A stretch of DNA of 64,000 nt from Comamonas kerstersii (GCF_008801935.1 NZ_VZOT01000003.1:1-64000), one strand, 5' to 3'. Positions 36,819 to 46,990 are shown, counted from the first letter of the stretch. Made by a program: numbers and translations. Notes: a model not told the origin generated them from the sequence alone.

Positions 36819-37337
36819 TTATAAGTATTTAGCTTCGTGCAAGCATTGCTGCAAAGCGGAAGGCCCTGTGAACCGCAGCACCGGGCCCTCAAAAGCAGAA
36901 AGCAGCGCCATATCCCGTGGGCGCTGAACACTGGGGGAGTGCCATACACGCTGCACAAAGCGCCAATCCCAACGCGGCAGCGATGTGGCTGGCACGCCAT
37001 CGGCACGCTGGCCTTGCCAGCTGCGGCGCAGCACGCGCCACAGGCACAGGCTGCGAGGAAAGTCCAGATAAATCACCGCATCTGCACGTTGCAGACGCTG
37101 CGCCAGGCTACTGGGGTAATGGCCGTCCATGATCCAGGCAGGCTGTGCAATGGCCTGTTCCACCGTGCTGCGCCACTGTGCAGCTGCGGGTGGTGTGCCC
37201 TGCGCCCAGTACAGGGCATCCAGGTGCACCAGCGGCAAAGCCATGCTGTGCGTCAGCTGCCGGGCCAGGGTAGATTTACCGGCTCCGGGGCTGCCAAGGA
37301 TGAGAATGCGCTGCGCGCCTGCAAGCATGGGGCTCAT
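36819..37337 (-). CDS. Small P-loop kinase (adenylate kinase-like, 'topology modulation' type)
   Basis: 172 aa. Walker A GSPGAGKST at residues about 15-23, then LVHLDALYWAQG and WIMDGHYPSSL, the pattern of the FlaR/topology-modulation group of adenylate kinase relatives; YLDFPRSLCLWRVLRR resembles a nucleotide-lid region. The substrate is unknown. It stands alone between a repeat and the cold-shock-like operon. Confidence 0.82.
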   Translation of the reverse strand: MSPMLAGAQRILILGSPGAGKSTLARQLTHSMALPLVHLDALYWAQGTPPAAAQWRSTVEQAIAQPAWIMDGHYPSSLAQRLQRADAVIYLDFPRSLCLWRVLRRSWQGQRADGVPATSLPRWDWRFVQRVWHSPSVQRPRDMALLSAFEGPVLRFTGPSALQQCLHEAKYL

Positions 37338-37373
37338 GCCGCCACTGTAGCCCGGCGGCAGGCATGCACAGGC

Positions 37374-37407
37374 GAAAAAAAATCTGCCACAAGGGCAGAT
37401 TTTTTTG
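37374..37407. terminator. Terminator after the RRM protein gene
   Basis: ATCTGCC/GGCAGAT stem flanked by A8 and T7 runs, usable in both directions; 44 bases beyond the RRM gene stop on the minus strand. Confidence 0.88.
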
Positions 37408-37450
37408 TCAGCGCGCTGCCCTTCCAGGAAAGACAGCGAAATCTGAGTGC

Positions 37451-37816
37451 TTAGTAACGATCGCGGCCACCGCCGAAACCGCCACCGAAGCCGCCTTCAC
37501 GGCCGCCGCGGAAACCGCCGCCGCCGTTGTTGCCACGGAAGCCGCCGCCGAAGCCGGCAGGACGCTCTTCACGGGGACGGGCCACGTTAACCATCATGTT
37601 ACGGCCGCCCAGAGGCTGCTCGTGCAGGCCTTCGATGGCTGCTTGTGCTTCAGCGTCGGAAGACATTTCCACAAAGCCGAAGCCCTTGGAACGGCCGGAG
37701 TCGCGCTCCATCATGACCTTAGCGGATACGACGTTACCGAATTCGGAGAATGCTTGCTCCAGATCGTTGTCGCGGACGGAATAGGCCAGATTGCCAACGT
37801 ACAGTTTGTTGTTCAT
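37451..37816 (-). CDS. RRM-type glycine-rich RNA-binding protein
   Basis: 121 aa. A single RRM (2-80) has RNP2 LYVGNL and RNP1 KGFGFVEM. The tail is glycine/arginine-rich (FGGGFRGNNGGGGFRGG and similar). Such proteins bind RNA and are often cold-induced in proteobacteria and cyanobacteria. It lies 80 bases after infA on the same strand and shares its terminator, consistent with a small translation or cold-adaptation operon. Confidence 0.94.
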   Translation of the reverse strand: MNNKLYVGNLAYSVRDNDLEQAFSEFGNVVSAKVMMERDSGRSKGFGFVEMSSDAEAQAAIEGLHEQPLGGRNMMVNVARPREERPAGFGGGFRGNNGGGGFRGGREGGFGGGFGGGRDRY

Positions 37817-37896
37817 GGTGAAACTCTTGAGAGAAAAAACGCACAGCCACCACGCCGTGCCAGGGGAAAAGAAAAGAGGTGGTTGCTCTGTGCGAT

Positions 37897-38166
37897 TTAT
37901 CGGTGAGGGCGACGCTTGGCGGCCGATGGGCCAGCATGCGAACGCTGCTCGATATGTCGGAAGGTGATGCGGCCCTTGTTCAGGTCATAGGGCGACATCT
38001 CCAGGGTGACCTTGTCACCAGCCAGGATGCGGATGCGGAACTTGCGCATCTTGCCGCCGGTGTAGGCAACCAGTTCATGGCCGTTGTCCAGCGTGACGCG
38101 AAAACGCGAGTCGGGCAGCACTTCCATGACCTGGCCTTGCATTTCAATCAGATCTTCTTTTGACAT
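37897..38166 (-). CDS. infA: Translation initiation factor IF-1, C-terminally extended paralogue
   Basis: 89 aa against the usual 72. The OB-fold core is complete ([20 protein letters not shown], then FRVTLDNGH, and [15 protein letters not shown]). It then carries a basic tail of about 17 residues ([11 protein letters not shown]). Burkholderiales often have a second IF-1 outside the ribosomal operons. It sits 21 bases after a small unknown gene and upstream of the RRM gene. Confidence 0.93.
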   Translation of the reverse strand: MSKEDLIEMQGQVMEVLPDSRFRVTLDNGHELVAYTGGKMRKFRIRILAGDKVTLEMSPYDLNKGRITFRHIEQRSHAGPSAAKRRPHR

Positions 38167-38187
38167 GGGATCTCCTTCGATGGGATG

Positions 38188-38427
38188 TCAGGCAGTCAGG
38201 CCCGGCTGTTGCAGCAGGCGCCGGCCTTCACGGCAGGCGTAGCGCAGGGCAGCGGCGGCGGTATCAAAGTCAGGCACAAAACGAAACACGCGATCATGCG
38301 TGCTCTGGCCGTGGCCGCTGCGGATGGAAAGCGAGGCGGTGTAGGAACCGCTGTTTGTCAGTTCGGCGGCTGGTGTCAGCGCATATCTGCCGATGACTTC
38401 TAAGGTCGGGGAAACGTAGTTCAACAA
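38188..38427 (-). CDS. Conserved-looking small protein upstream of infA
   Basis: 79 aa if the TTG at 38427 is used (TTG 38430 is also possible; no ATG and no clear Shine-Dalgarno). The sequence reads like a small alpha/beta domain: GSYTASLSIRSGHGQSTHDR, VFRFVPDFDTAAAALRYACR. The pattern of a strand pair ending in a basic loop, then FxPxFxT.A.A..YA, resembles small proteins found beside cold-shock genes in this family. Function unknown. Its 21-base spacing to infA suggests one transcript. Confidence 0.6.
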   Translation of the reverse strand: MLNYVSPTLEVIGRYALTPAAELTNSGSYTASLSIRSGHGQSTHDRVFRFVPDFDTAAAALRYACREGRRLLQQPGLTA

Positions 38428-38837
38428 AGTGGCGCAAGCACAGCGCTGGCGCAGAAAAAAGGTGGCTCAAAAGCAAGCCGCTTTACGCTTTTTTGGGAAA
38501 ACGTAATTTAGAGAGGACTGGCCCTGTGCTGCATTCCACCGGCGGGGGCCACGCCTGATGGACGGAGGTAAAGAAAAACCGCCTACTGTGGCGGCTGAAA
38601 AATCAGACTTACTGCCATGAGCAGCAAGCTCAAAGATGCTCACTCTAACAGAACTTATGCTGCAGTGCGCAAGTCTTGGTGCGGCAAGTTGCAAGGTTAT
38701 TCCCAAAAAGCAGTACAAAAAACTGCTTTTCCCTTGCTGCATATACGCTTGCAGCTATGTTTTTTATTTGAAAATTTTTCCTCGACGACCCCTTGCAGCA
38801 CCAGGCACCACCGCCTTTCGCAAGGCCGGGCAATTTT
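38428..38837. other. Gene-free region between the small-protein operon and the HD-GYP gene
   Basis: No gene seen. It contains a weak minus-strand terminator-like hairpin (38574-38594, CCGCC/GGCGG plus T5) and a half copy of the intergenic repeat (about 38743-38760, ATATACGCTTGCAGCTAT), followed by an A/T-rich tract. The infA-operon promoter should lie here. Confidence 0.5.
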
Positions 38838-40046
38838 TTATACAGCTTCTGCCTGTGGCTCGACCTGTGTGGGTGGCTCGGGCGGCTGCCACAGACTGGC
38901 CCAGTCGATGGCGGCGTACAGTGCTTCAGGCACGGCAACAGGCTGCTCCACCGCATGGTCAGGCTGCGCCGTACTGCGTGGCTGCGGCGGCTGCAGCAGT
39001 GCACCACTGCGGTTTTGCACGGCCCACACTTGCATGTCCTGCGGCTTGCGCTGGCGGGTGCGCAGCAGTGCCAGATCTCCATTGTGCAAAGCCACCATGC
39101 TGCCGGGCGGGAACAGTGTCAGGCTGCGCACCAGTGCCAGCACCCAGGCGCTGTCATAGGCTGTCTCGCGCTCGATGTACAGGGTCTGCATGGCCTGGCG
39201 CGGCAGTCGCGCCGTGCGATTGGCCCGTGATGTGACCATGGCAGCGTAAGAGTCCGCCACAGCCAGCAGGCGCGCACCATCACAGATGGCATCACGCAGC
39301 AGGCGCTGTGGGTAGCCCGTGCCGTCACAGCGTTCATGGTGCTCACGCACCACCTGCAGCCAGAGTGGGTCTTTGACACCCATCTGACCCAGCATGGTTT
39401 CTGCATAGGCGGGGTGACAGCGTATTTCGGCCTGCTGCTCCGCAGTCAGCGGCCGGGTCTGGGTATCGAGCTGCTGCTGCAGGTCCAGAATGCCCACATC
39501 GCGTGTCAGTGCGGCGCAGACCCAGGAGGTGCGCATGTCCTCATCGATCCCTGCTTCAGAAGCAAGCACTTCCACCACAGCAGCGCCCAGCAGCTGCTGC
39601 ACCACCAGATAGCTGTGGGAGCGGTTGGTATGCAGACCCGCCAGCAACGCATCCGCATCGTCCTTGCAGGCCTGAGCAATCACGTGGGCCATGCCAATGA
39701 CCAGCATGCGCATGTCGTTGCGCAGCTCACCGGCCAGCAAACTGGCGTGCAGACGCTCCAGGCTATTGGCTAACCGGCGCGTGCGCACAAACACCGGCTC
39801 AGCCTTGTGCGGCACACGCTGGCGCGGTGCTGCCACAGGTGCGGCCTGGGCCTCTTCCACCTCCTCGTCTGGAGCTTGCTCATAGATGTAGGCACCGCGC
39901 GTGAACAGTGAGTCCAGATGCCGCTGCTGGCGAATCACATAGCCTTCGCGCAGCAGCAGGTTGCCGAACTCGTCATATACCGTCCAGGGCAGCGCCTCAT
40001 TCAATGCCAGTTCATAAGGAAGAATGCGCCGCATTGTGGTCTTCAT
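38838..40046 (-). CDS. HD-GYP-like protein with degenerate active site
   Basis: 402 aa from ATG 40046 (GGAG six bases upstream). The N-terminal 90 residues resemble a PilZ/DUF-type leader found in HD-GYP proteins (WTVYDEFGNLLLREGYVI). The HD-GYP half keeps HHERCDGTGYP (about 236-246) but the HD pair is replaced by RD in ALTRDVGI (about 181-185). Loss of this metal ligand suggests it no longer cleaves cyclic di-GMP and may act as a sensor or adaptor. It is divergent from a chemoreceptor. Confidence 0.85.
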   Translation of the reverse strand: MKTTMRRILPYELALNEALPWTVYDEFGNLLLREGYVIRQQRHLDSLFTRGAYIYEQAPDEEVEEAQAAPVAAPRQRVPHKAEPVFVRTRRLANSLERLHASLLAGELRNDMRMLVIGMAHVIAQACKDDADALLAGLHTNRSHSYLVVQQLLGAAVVEVLASEAGIDEDMRTSWVCAALTRDVGILDLQQQLDTQTRPLTAEQQAEIRCHPAYAETMLGQMGVKDPLWLQVVREHHERCDGTGYPQRLLRDAICDGARLLAVADSYAAMVTSRANRTARLPRQAMQTLYIERETAYDSAWVLALVRSLTLFPPGSMVALHNGDLALLRTRQRKPQDMQVWAVQNRSGALLQPPQPRSTAQPDHAVEQPVAVPEALYAAIDWASLWQPPEPPTQVEPQAEAV

Positions 40047-40629
40047 TGCTTGCTCCATTGTTTTTCTTGAGCCGGGCGGAGCCACCTGTCAAAGGCGGTG
40101 CTCTGCGCTGGTGGCCACAGCACCTGCAGCGCTTATTGGCAATCAAGCAATTAGACGCAAAAAACACACCTTGTCACACTCGGACATTGCGCGTTTTGCG
40201 ATGACAGACTTCGCTGTCCATGCAGCACATACCAAGCCTTCACGGGCCTTGGCGGTGAACTTATGGGCTGAATAGAGCTGCAAGCTGGATGCTGCAGTGC
40301 ACCCAAAAGAAACAAAAATCAATATGCACGCACAAGAAAGATGCACACCTTTGCGATAAAGCACTATTTCAGTGCGTTTACATTTGTCGCCCAAATGTCA
40401 CAAATGCTTCACTATTAAACTGAAGTTGGAAGTCACTTACGTCATCAGAGCTGCCCGCACTGCATAGCAGCGCTGCAGACCGCACACGTCGCACGCACAG
40501 GTGAAGCAAATTCACCCCCCTAAAGCTGTGCTGACGGTTCTCCCTGCGTTCTGACACTCCAATCACTTCAGAGACCTGCACACCGATCTGTGCCAGGCCT
40601 CCCAATCTTGATCCGACACGAAGGGGAAC
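40047..40629. other. Long gap between divergent HD-GYP and chemoreceptor genes
   Basis: 583 bases without a gene. An inverted repeat ACATTTG/CAAATGT lies at about 40380-40397 in an AT-rich stretch, a possible regulator site. I see no clear sigma-28 or sigma-70 promoter. Confidence 0.45.
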
Positions 40630-42258
40630 ATGTTTTTCCGTCACTGGTCCATTGGCCGCAAGCTCGCGGCCGTCTTAGCAAGCATTCTGGTTTTATTCAT
40701 GGGCAGCAGCGCCCTCTCCCTCTATCAGACGCGCGAACAAGACAGAATCCTGAATCACATGGTTGGCGAAGTGCTGCTGACCGAGCGCGCCCTGGCCAAC
40801 TGGTCCAAGAACGTGACGTCGGGTGTACAGCGCGCAGCAGCCATTGCCAAAAGCACTGACACCAGCCTGGTGGCCTACTTTGACAAGGCCACCAAGGACG
40901 CGACCGCCGACACGGCACGCCAGATGAAGATCATCGAAGCCAATCTGAAGTCTCCACACGAGCTGCAGATGCTGGCGGAGGCTTCCAAGCTGCGTGACGC
41001 GTATCTCAGCCTGCGCAAGGACATTGCAGCGCTCAAGAATGCGGGGCGCATGGGTGAAGCAGAGCAGGTGTTCACCAACCGCTTTGAGCCCACCATGCAG
41101 GCCTACCTGGACAAAGTGGCCGAACTGACCGAATACCAGCGCCAGCAGCTCGACACGATGGCCCATCGCAGCGCAGAACTGCGTGCGGACAGCATGGTGC
41201 AGTTGATGATTTTCTCGGCAGCAGCGCTTGCCCTGGGCATCTGGCTGGCCATCGCGGTGACACGCAGCATCACCGAGCCACTGCTGCGCGCCAATGCTGC
41301 AGCCAAGGCCATGGCAGCGCTGGACCTGAGCCAGCCTGCACAGACACACTACACACACAATGAGACCGGCGAGCTGCTCCAATCCATCGACCAGATGCGC
41401 GATGCCCTGAACCGCACCATGGCCCAGGTGCTGCAGGCCTCACAAAGCATTTCCACGGCCAGCGCCCAGGTGTCCAGCGGCAGCAATGACCTGAGCAGCC
41501 GTACCGAAAACACCGCGGCCAATCTGGAAGAAAGCGCGGCAGCCATTGAAGAGCTGAGCACTTCAGCCCAGCAGTGCTCGGACTCCACCCGCCAGGCAGA
41601 GCACCTGTCGCGCAACTCGCTGCAGGCCACGCAGCTGGGCTTTGAAAAAGCCAGACTGGCGCAGGACACCATGCAGGAGATCCAGCAAAGCAGCCAGAAG
41701 ATTGGCGACATCATCGGCGTGATCGACGGCATTGCCTTCCAGACCAACATCCTGGCACTCAACGCAGCGGTGGAAGCTGCACGCGCTGGCGAGCAAGGCC
41801 GCGGTTTTGCCGTGGTGGCAGGCGAAGTGCGCACCCTCGCACAGCGCAGTGCTGCAGCGGCCAAGGAAATTCGCCAGCTCATCAACAGCAATCTGCAAAG
41901 CGTGACGGCTGGCAACAACCAGGTGCAGGAAGCAGGCGCAGCCATGCGCGACATTCTGGACAACGTGACCCGCGTGCAGGACATCGTGTCAGAGGTCAAC
42001 GCTGCAACGCTGGAGCAAAGCACGGGCGCCACGCAGATCAACCAGAGCATTGCCCAGCTGGACCAGATGACCCAGCAGAACGCCGCACTGGTGGAAGAAT
42101 CCAGCGCTGCCGCCGGGCATCTGTACGCACAGGCCGAGCAGCTGCGCAAGCTGGTAGATGCCTTCAGACTGGCAGAGCAGCATCTGGGCAAGCCCAGCCC
42201 TGCAGGCACAGCACACCTGGCTGACAACCGCCAGGAGCCTGCACTGCTGGGGGGCTGA
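40630..42258 (+). CDS. Methyl-accepting chemotaxis protein (Tar/Tsr-like class)
   Basis: 542 aa, preceded by AAGGGGAAC. First membrane helix 12-31, a four-helix-bundle periplasmic sensor (about 35-190), second helix about 191-212, HAMP to 265, then the cytoplasmic signalling coiled coil with the kinase-contact tip IAFQTNILALNAAVEAARAG. It senses a small ligand and controls CheA. The C-terminus lacks a CheR-binding NWETF pentapeptide. Confidence 0.95.
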   Translation: MFFRHWSIGRKLAAVLASILVLFMGSSALSLYQTREQDRILNHMVGEVLLTERALANWSKNVTSGVQRAAAIAKSTDTSLVAYFDKATKDATADTARQMKIIEANLKSPHELQMLAEASKLRDAYLSLRKDIAALKNAGRMGEAEQVFTNRFEPTMQAYLDKVAELTEYQRQQLDTMAHRSAELRADSMVQLMIFSAAALALGIWLAIAVTRSITEPLLRANAAAKAMAALDLSQPAQTHYTHNETGELLQSIDQMRDALNRTMAQVLQASQSISTASAQVSSGSNDLSSRTENTAANLEESAAAIEELSTSAQQCSDSTRQAEHLSRNSLQATQLGFEKARLAQDTMQEIQQSSQKIGDIIGVIDGIAFQTNILALNAAVEAARAGEQGRGFAVVAGEVRTLAQRSAAAAKEIRQLINSNLQSVTAGNNQVQEAGAAMRDILDNVTRVQDIVSEVNAATLEQSTGATQINQSIAQLDQMTQQNAALVEESSAAAGHLYAQAEQLRKLVDAFRLAEQHLGKPSPAGTAHLADNRQEPALLGG

Positions 42259-42285
42259 TTGCCTGCCGGCAGCTATCAAATAAAA

Positions 42286-42361
42286 AGCTGCCAGCGCTTG
42301 ATATACAAGGGTTTTGAATAGATTTATTTTTCAAACCCTTTATCTGCAAGCGCTGGCAGCT
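42286..42361. repeat. Long palindromic copy of the intergenic repeat family
   Basis: AGCTGCCAGCGCTTGATATA/CAAGGGTTTTGAA pairs imperfectly with TTCAAACCCTTTATCTGCAA/GCGCTGGCAGCT. The same palindrome with changes is found at 46991-47069. Confidence 0.85.
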
Positions 42362-42383
42362 CTACTTTTTAAATTTCCAACCA

Positions 42384-42417
42384 ACCACCTGTGGTCTGCA
42401 CAGGTGGTTTTTTTTTC
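42384..42417 (+). terminator. Chemoreceptor gene terminator
   Basis: ACCACCTGTG/CACAGGTGGT stem, 5-base loop, nine T residues. Confidence 0.9.
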
Positions 42418-42437
42418 ATGTCTTCTCCAGTGCCTGC

Positions 42438-43538
42438 TCAGCTGTCTTTGAGCGCAGCCAGCGGGTGGGAGTGCGCAGGCCAGGGGCTGACAAAAAAGGC
42501 TTTCCACAGGTCTTCAGGCACATCTTCGATGCGTGCAGGGTTCCACTGCGGGTTGTGGTCCTTGTCCACCGCCAGCGCGCGAATGCCTTCCACTGTCTCG
42601 CTCTGGCCAGGGCGCAGATAAAAGCAGTGGCGCACCATGTCGCGTTCCATGCGCAAGTCATCCGCCACCCCCAGCTTGCGGGCCCGGCGGATCTGCTCCA
42701 GCACCACAAACAGCATCAGCGGTGAGCGCTTGCGCAGCGCTGCAGCCGTGCTCTGTGCCCATGCACTGGCGGTGTCTGCTTCCAGCGCACGAATGATGTC
42801 CTGCACGGAAGACAGAGCAAACACACGGTTGATCTCCGCCAGATCACGCAGCGCGCCGGGCGCCTGCTTTGGTGTGCTGGCCTGCACAAAGGCCTGCACG
42901 GCATGGCTGTCTGCAAAGGTCTGCACACCCAGCGCATCCCACAACGCGCCCTGCTCTGCGGCGGGCAAAAAGGCATCAGCCAGGCGGAATCCAATAGCAT
43001 CTGCCGCGCCAATGGTGTCACCCGTGAGCGCCAGCCATTCGCCGACGGCGCCGGGGCAGCGGGAGAGGAAGTAGCCGCCACCCACATCGGGGAAAAGGCC
43101 AATGATGGTCTCTGGCATCGCCATCTTGGTCGCTTCCGTGACGATGCGCCAGCTCGCCCCCTGGCTAATGCCCATGCCACCGCCCATGACGATGCCGTCC
43201 ATGAAGGCGATATAGGGCTTGGGATAGTGAAAGATCAGGTGGTTGAGCGTGTACTCCTCGGTAAAGAAGTCTTCAAGCTGCGGGTTGCCCGTGCTGCCTG
43301 CCTGGTGCAGAAAGCGGATGTCTCCGCCTGCACAGAAGTGGCCAAACACCCCTTCCTTGTTGCTGCCACGAATGGCAACCGCCAGCACCTGTGGGTCGTC
43401 TTTCCAGGCCAGCAGCTGGGCGTACAGATCACGCACCATGCCCAGCGAAAGTGCATTGATGGCTTTGGGGCGGTTTAGCGTAATAAAACCGACCTGGCCA
43501 CGTACCTCGGCCACGATGTCTGAACTTGCTTGTGTCAT
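42438..43538 (-). CDS. 3-hydroxyisobutyryl-CoA hydrolase (enoyl-CoA hydratase family)
   Basis: 366 aa from ATG 43538 (AAGGAACAC upstream). The crotonase fold shows FCAGGDIRFLHQAG, the oxyanion-hole stretch MGGGMGISQGASWRIVTE, and MPETIIGLFPDVGGGYFLSR, which is specific for the hydrolase branch rather than hydratases. The Glu in MPET is the catalytic residue of that branch. It acts in valine degradation. No other valine genes are next to it. Confidence 0.9.
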   Translation of the reverse strand: MTQASSDIVAEVRGQVGFITLNRPKAINALSLGMVRDLYAQLLAWKDDPQVLAVAIRGSNKEGVFGHFCAGGDIRFLHQAGSTGNPQLEDFFTEEYTLNHLIFHYPKPYIAFMDGIVMGGGMGISQGASWRIVTEATKMAMPETIIGLFPDVGGGYFLSRCPGAVGEWLALTGDTIGAADAIGFRLADAFLPAAEQGALWDALGVQTFADSHAVQAFVQASTPKQAPGALRDLAEINRVFALSSVQDIIRALEADTASAWAQSTAAALRKRSPLMLFVVLEQIRRARKLGVADDLRMERDMVRHCFYLRPGQSETVEGIRALAVDKDHNPQWNPARIEDVPEDLWKAFFVSPWPAHSHPLAALKDS

Positions 43539-43672
43539 TGCGCTGTGTTCCTTGTGTCTCCTGATGCGGCAACCATAGCGCAGGCCAGCGGCAAACTTTG
43601 TCACCCTTGCTGCATTCCTAGGACAAACCATAGGTCAGCGGCAGCGCTCACAACGCCTGTACAGACGCAAAA

Positions 43673-43721
43673 AAGGCCGCTCCATGGCGGCCTTGGCATA
43701 GCTGGGGACATGCCCCAGCTA
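43673..43721 (-). terminator. typA terminator with a second palindrome
   Basis: AAGGCCGC/GCGGCCTT stem (43673-43694) followed by TTTTTTGCG on the minus strand. A further palindrome AGCTGGGG/CCCCAGCT lies at 43700-43721. Confidence 0.75.
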
Positions 43722-43779
43722 CTGTGCTTAGTGCGACTGGCAGCACACAACAACGGATGACGTGTTGTGTGAGCAGGTC

Positions 43780-45603
43780 TTAGTCACGCGAAGCGCGCTT
43801 GCGCTCGTGTTCCTTCAGGAAGCGCTTGCGAACGCGCAGGCTGGTAGGAGTGATTTCCAGCAGCTCGTCGTCTTCGATGAATTCCACACCGTATTCCAGC
43901 GACAGCTCGATAGGAGGTGTGATCTTGATCGCATCTTCCTTGCCGGACACGCGGAAGTTGGTCAGCTGCTTGGTACGTGTTGCGTTCACCACCAGGTCGT
44001 TGTCACGGCTGTGGATACCGATGATCATGCCTTCGTACACAGGGTCGCCAGCCTTCACGAACATGCGACCGCGGTCGTCCAGCTTGCCCAGGGCGTAGGT
44101 GAAGATTTCACCGTCGTCCATGGAGATCAGCACACCGTTCTTACGGCCGCCGATGTCACCCTTGTGGGGCTCGTAGCCGTCGAAGATGTTGGAGATCAGG
44201 CCGGAACCACGTGTCAGGTTCAAGAATTCGTTGGTGAAGCCGATCAGGCCACGTGCTGGAATGCGGTATTCCAGACGCACACGACCACGTCCATCGGGTT
44301 CCATGTTCACCAGCTCGCCCTTGCGCTCGCCCAGAGCTTGCATCACGCCGCCCTGGTGGCCTTCTTCGATGTCAGCAGTCACCAGCTCGATAGGCTCGTA
44401 CTTCACGCCATCGATGGTCTGCATCACCACGCGGGGCTTGGAGACGGCCAGCTCGTAGCCTTCGCGGCGCATTTCTTCCAGCAAAATGGTCAGGTGCAGT
44501 TCACCACGGCCGGACACTTCAAAGATACCGTCTTCGTCGGTTTCCTTGACACGCAGGGCCACGTTGGAGCGCAGTTCCTTTTGCAGGCGGTCCCAGATCT
44601 GACGGCTGGTCACAAACTTGCCTTCACGACCTGCCAGAGGCGAGGTGTTCACGCAGAAGTTCATGGTCAGGGTAGGCTCGTCAATCTTCAGCATGGGCAG
44701 AGGCTGAGGATTGGCAGGATCGGTCACGGTTTCACCGATACCGATGTTTTCAATACCGCTGATCAGCACGATCTCGGAAGGACCAGCTTCGGTGGCTTGC
44801 ACGCGGTCCAGACCCTGGAAAGTGTGCACCTGGTTGATCTTGCCGGTGTAAGGCTTGCCTTCAGGGCCAGCCATCACAGTCACTTGCTGACCGGGCTTGA
44901 TCGTGCCCTGGGTGATACGGCCCACGCCGATACGGCCCACGAAGGTGGAGTAGTCCAGCGCAGAGATTTGCAGCTGCAGAGGCGCTTCAGCATCACCCTT
45001 GACAGAAGGCACGTGTTCCAGAATGGTGTCGAACAGGGCCGACATGTCTTCGCCCCACTTCTCACCGGGCACGCCCTCTTCCTTGGACGACCAGCCGTTG
45101 ATACCGGAGGCGTACACAATGGGGAAGTCCAGCTGCTCGTCGGTCGCACCCAGCTTGTCGAACAGGTCAAATGCCAGGTTCACCACCTTGTCGGGGTTCG
45201 CACCGGGCTTGTCCACCTTGTTCACCACCACGATAGGACGCAGGCCCAGGGCCAGTGCCTTCTTGGTCACGAAGCGGGTCTGAGGCATGGGGCCTTCTTG
45301 CGCGTCGATCAGCAGCACCACGCCGTCCACCATGGACAGCGCACGTTCCACTTCACCGCCGAAGTCCGCGTGGCCGGGTGTGTCGAGGATGTTGATGTGG
45401 GTGCCCTTCCAGGACACGGCACAGTTCTTGGCCAGAATCGTGATACCGCGTTCACGTTCGATGGCGTGGTTGTCCATCACGGTGTCAACCACTTTTTCGT
45501 GTTCGGCGAATGTGCCGGATTGGCGCAGCAACTGGTCAACCATGGTGGTCTTACCATGGTCAACGTGCGCAATGATGGCGATGTTGCGGATTTCTTTGCT
45601 CAT
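43780..45603 (-). CDS. typA: Ribosome-associated GTPase TypA/BipA
   Basis: 607 aa. The GTP-binding motifs are AHVDHGKTT (12-20), DTPGHADF and NKVDK. EF-G-like domains II, III and V and a C-terminal domain ending [18 protein letters not shown] follow. BipA binds 70S ribosomes and supports 50S assembly and stress growth. It starts 24 bases past the truB stop, so it closes the rimP-nusA-infB-rbfA-truB-typA run. Confidence 0.97.
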   Translation of the reverse strand: MSKEIRNIAIIAHVDHGKTTMVDQLLRQSGTFAEHEKVVDTVMDNHAIERERGITILAKNCAVSWKGTHINILDTPGHADFGGEVERALSMVDGVVLLIDAQEGPMPQTRFVTKKALALGLRPIVVVNKVDKPGANPDKVVNLAFDLFDKLGATDEQLDFPIVYASGINGWSSKEEGVPGEKWGEDMSALFDTILEHVPSVKGDAEAPLQLQISALDYSTFVGRIGVGRITQGTIKPGQQVTVMAGPEGKPYTGKINQVHTFQGLDRVQATEAGPSEIVLISGIENIGIGETVTDPANPQPLPMLKIDEPTLTMNFCVNTSPLAGREGKFVTSRQIWDRLQKELRSNVALRVKETDEDGIFEVSGRGELHLTILLEEMRREGYELAVSKPRVVMQTIDGVKYEPIELVTADIEEGHQGGVMQALGERKGELVNMEPDGRGRVRLEYRIPARGLIGFTNEFLNLTRGSGLISNIFDGYEPHKGDIGGRKNGVLISMDDGEIFTYALGKLDDRGRMFVKAGDPVYEGMIIGIHSRDNDLVVNATRTKQLTNFRVSGKEDAIKITPPIELSLEYGVEFIEDDELLEITPTSLRVRKRFLKEHERKRASRD

Positions 45604-45627
45604 ACGGTTTCCAAAATGCCACGAGAC

Positions 45628-46593
45628 TTATGCGCGCGGCGTGCCTTCCAAAATTTGTTGAATTTCTAGGGGGCTGAGCAGGCGATCGGGTATCAGCTCC
45701 CCACTTGTGATGTGCCCCACACCCAGCAAGGCGCGCGGTTCATCTCCATAAACGGCAACGGCTTCGGCATCGGGCCAGTCACCACGGCGGCGCAGACCGG
45801 TCAGAAACCGTCCGCTCTCGCGCGCATCAAGCACCACGCGGGTGTGGGCATGCAGCAGACAATCTGCCGGCTGCACCACATGCAGGCGCTCTTCTTCGGG
45901 CATGGCGATCAAGGCATCCAAAGTGATGCAGCGATCGACACCAATGCCGCCCGTATCAGTACGGCGCAGTGAACGCAGGTGGGCACCGCAACCGAGTGCC
46001 TCGCCAATGTCCTCTGCCAGTGTACGAATGTAGGTGCCCTTGCTGCACGTCACCGTCAGCTGCAAGGCAGCAAATCCGTCCGCATCCTGACACAAAACCA
46101 TGTCCAGAGCGTGAATAGTGACGTTTCTTGCAGGACGTTCAATTTCTATGCCAGCCCGTGCGTACTCGTACAGCGCCTTGCCATCTTTCTTGAGGGCACT
46201 GTACATGGGCGGCACCTGGCTGATCGGGCCTGTGAACCTGGCCTGCACCTGCGCCAGCAGCTCAGGCGTGTAAGACGCAAGCTCCACAGGACGCTCACGC
46301 AGCACCTCACCTTCGGCATCGGCCGTGGTGGTCACCTGCCCCAGACGGGCTACAGCGATATAGGTTTTGGGAGCTTCCAGCTGCAGCTGGCTGAACTTGG
46401 TCGCCGCTCCAAAGCACAGGGGCAACACGCCCGTGGCCAGAGGGTCCAGCGTTCCAGTGTGACCGGCTTTTTCGGCGCGCAGCAACCACTTCACTTTCTG
46501 CAAAGCGTCGTTGCTGGACAGGCCCAGCGGTTTATCGAGCAGCACCACCCCATGCACAGGGCGCCGCTGCACCCGTGTGCGCGTGGCGTTCAT
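45628..46593 (-). CDS. truB: tRNA pseudouridine(55) synthase
   Basis: 321 aa from ATG 46593. [20 protein letters not shown], then [19 protein letters not shown], where the Asp of GTLDPLATG is the catalytic nucleophile. Another conserved segment is [15 protein letters not shown]. It makes pseudouridine 55 in the T-loop of tRNAs. It begins 4 bases after rbfA. Confidence 0.96.
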   Translation of the reverse strand: MNATRTRVQRRPVHGVVLLDKPLGLSSNDALQKVKWLLRAEKAGHTGTLDPLATGVLPLCFGAATKFSQLQLEAPKTYIAVARLGQVTTTADAEGEVLRERPVELASYTPELLAQVQARFTGPISQVPPMYSALKKDGKALYEYARAGIEIERPARNVTIHALDMVLCQDADGFAALQLTVTCSKGTYIRTLAEDIGEALGCGAHLRSLRRTDTGGIGVDRCITLDALIAMPEEERLHVVQPADCLLHAHTRVVLDARESGRFLTGLRRRGDWPDAEAVAVYGDEPRALLGVGHITSGELIPDRLLSPLEIQQILEGTPRA

Positions 46594-46597
46594 AGGC

Positions 46598-46978
46598 TTA
46601 TTGGTTCTCTTCAGGACCGCGCGACGCCACAGCCTTGGCAATCAAGGCGTTCATGTCAGCAGCACGCTCAGTGGTGCGGTCGTAGATGAAATGCAGGGTG
46701 GGCACAGTGTGAATGTGCAGGCGCTTGAACAGGCCGTTGCGCAGGAAGCCTGCTGCCTGGTTCAGGGCCTTTTGTGTCTCGTCGGGATCACCCACCAGCA
46801 GGCTGAAAAACACTTTGGCGTGTGCATAGTCGGGTGTGACTTCCACACCTTGCAGTGTGACCATGCCTACGCGTGGGTCCTTCAACTCACGGGCGATCAG
46901 CTCCGCCAGATCGCGCTGGATCTGGTCAGAAACTTTGAAGCTGCGGTTGGGCGCAGCAGATTTACGTTTAGGTGCCAT
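46598..46978 (-). CDS. rbfA: Ribosome-binding factor A
   Basis: 126 aa from ATG 46978 ([16 protein letters not shown]); an upstream in-frame start at 47038 would fall inside the palindromic repeat. The KH-like fold shows [20 protein letters not shown] and [20 protein letters not shown]. It assists 16S rRNA maturation. It lies downstream of infB, separated by the repeat at 46991-47069. Confidence 0.95.
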   Translation of the reverse strand: MAPKRKSAAPNRSFKVSDQIQRDLAELIARELKDPRVGMVTLQGVEVTPDYAHAKVFFSLLVGDPDETQKALNQAAGFLRNGLFKRLHIHTVPTLHFIYDRTTERAADMNALIAKAVASRGPEENQ

Positions 46979-46990
46979 TAAAAATTGTGA

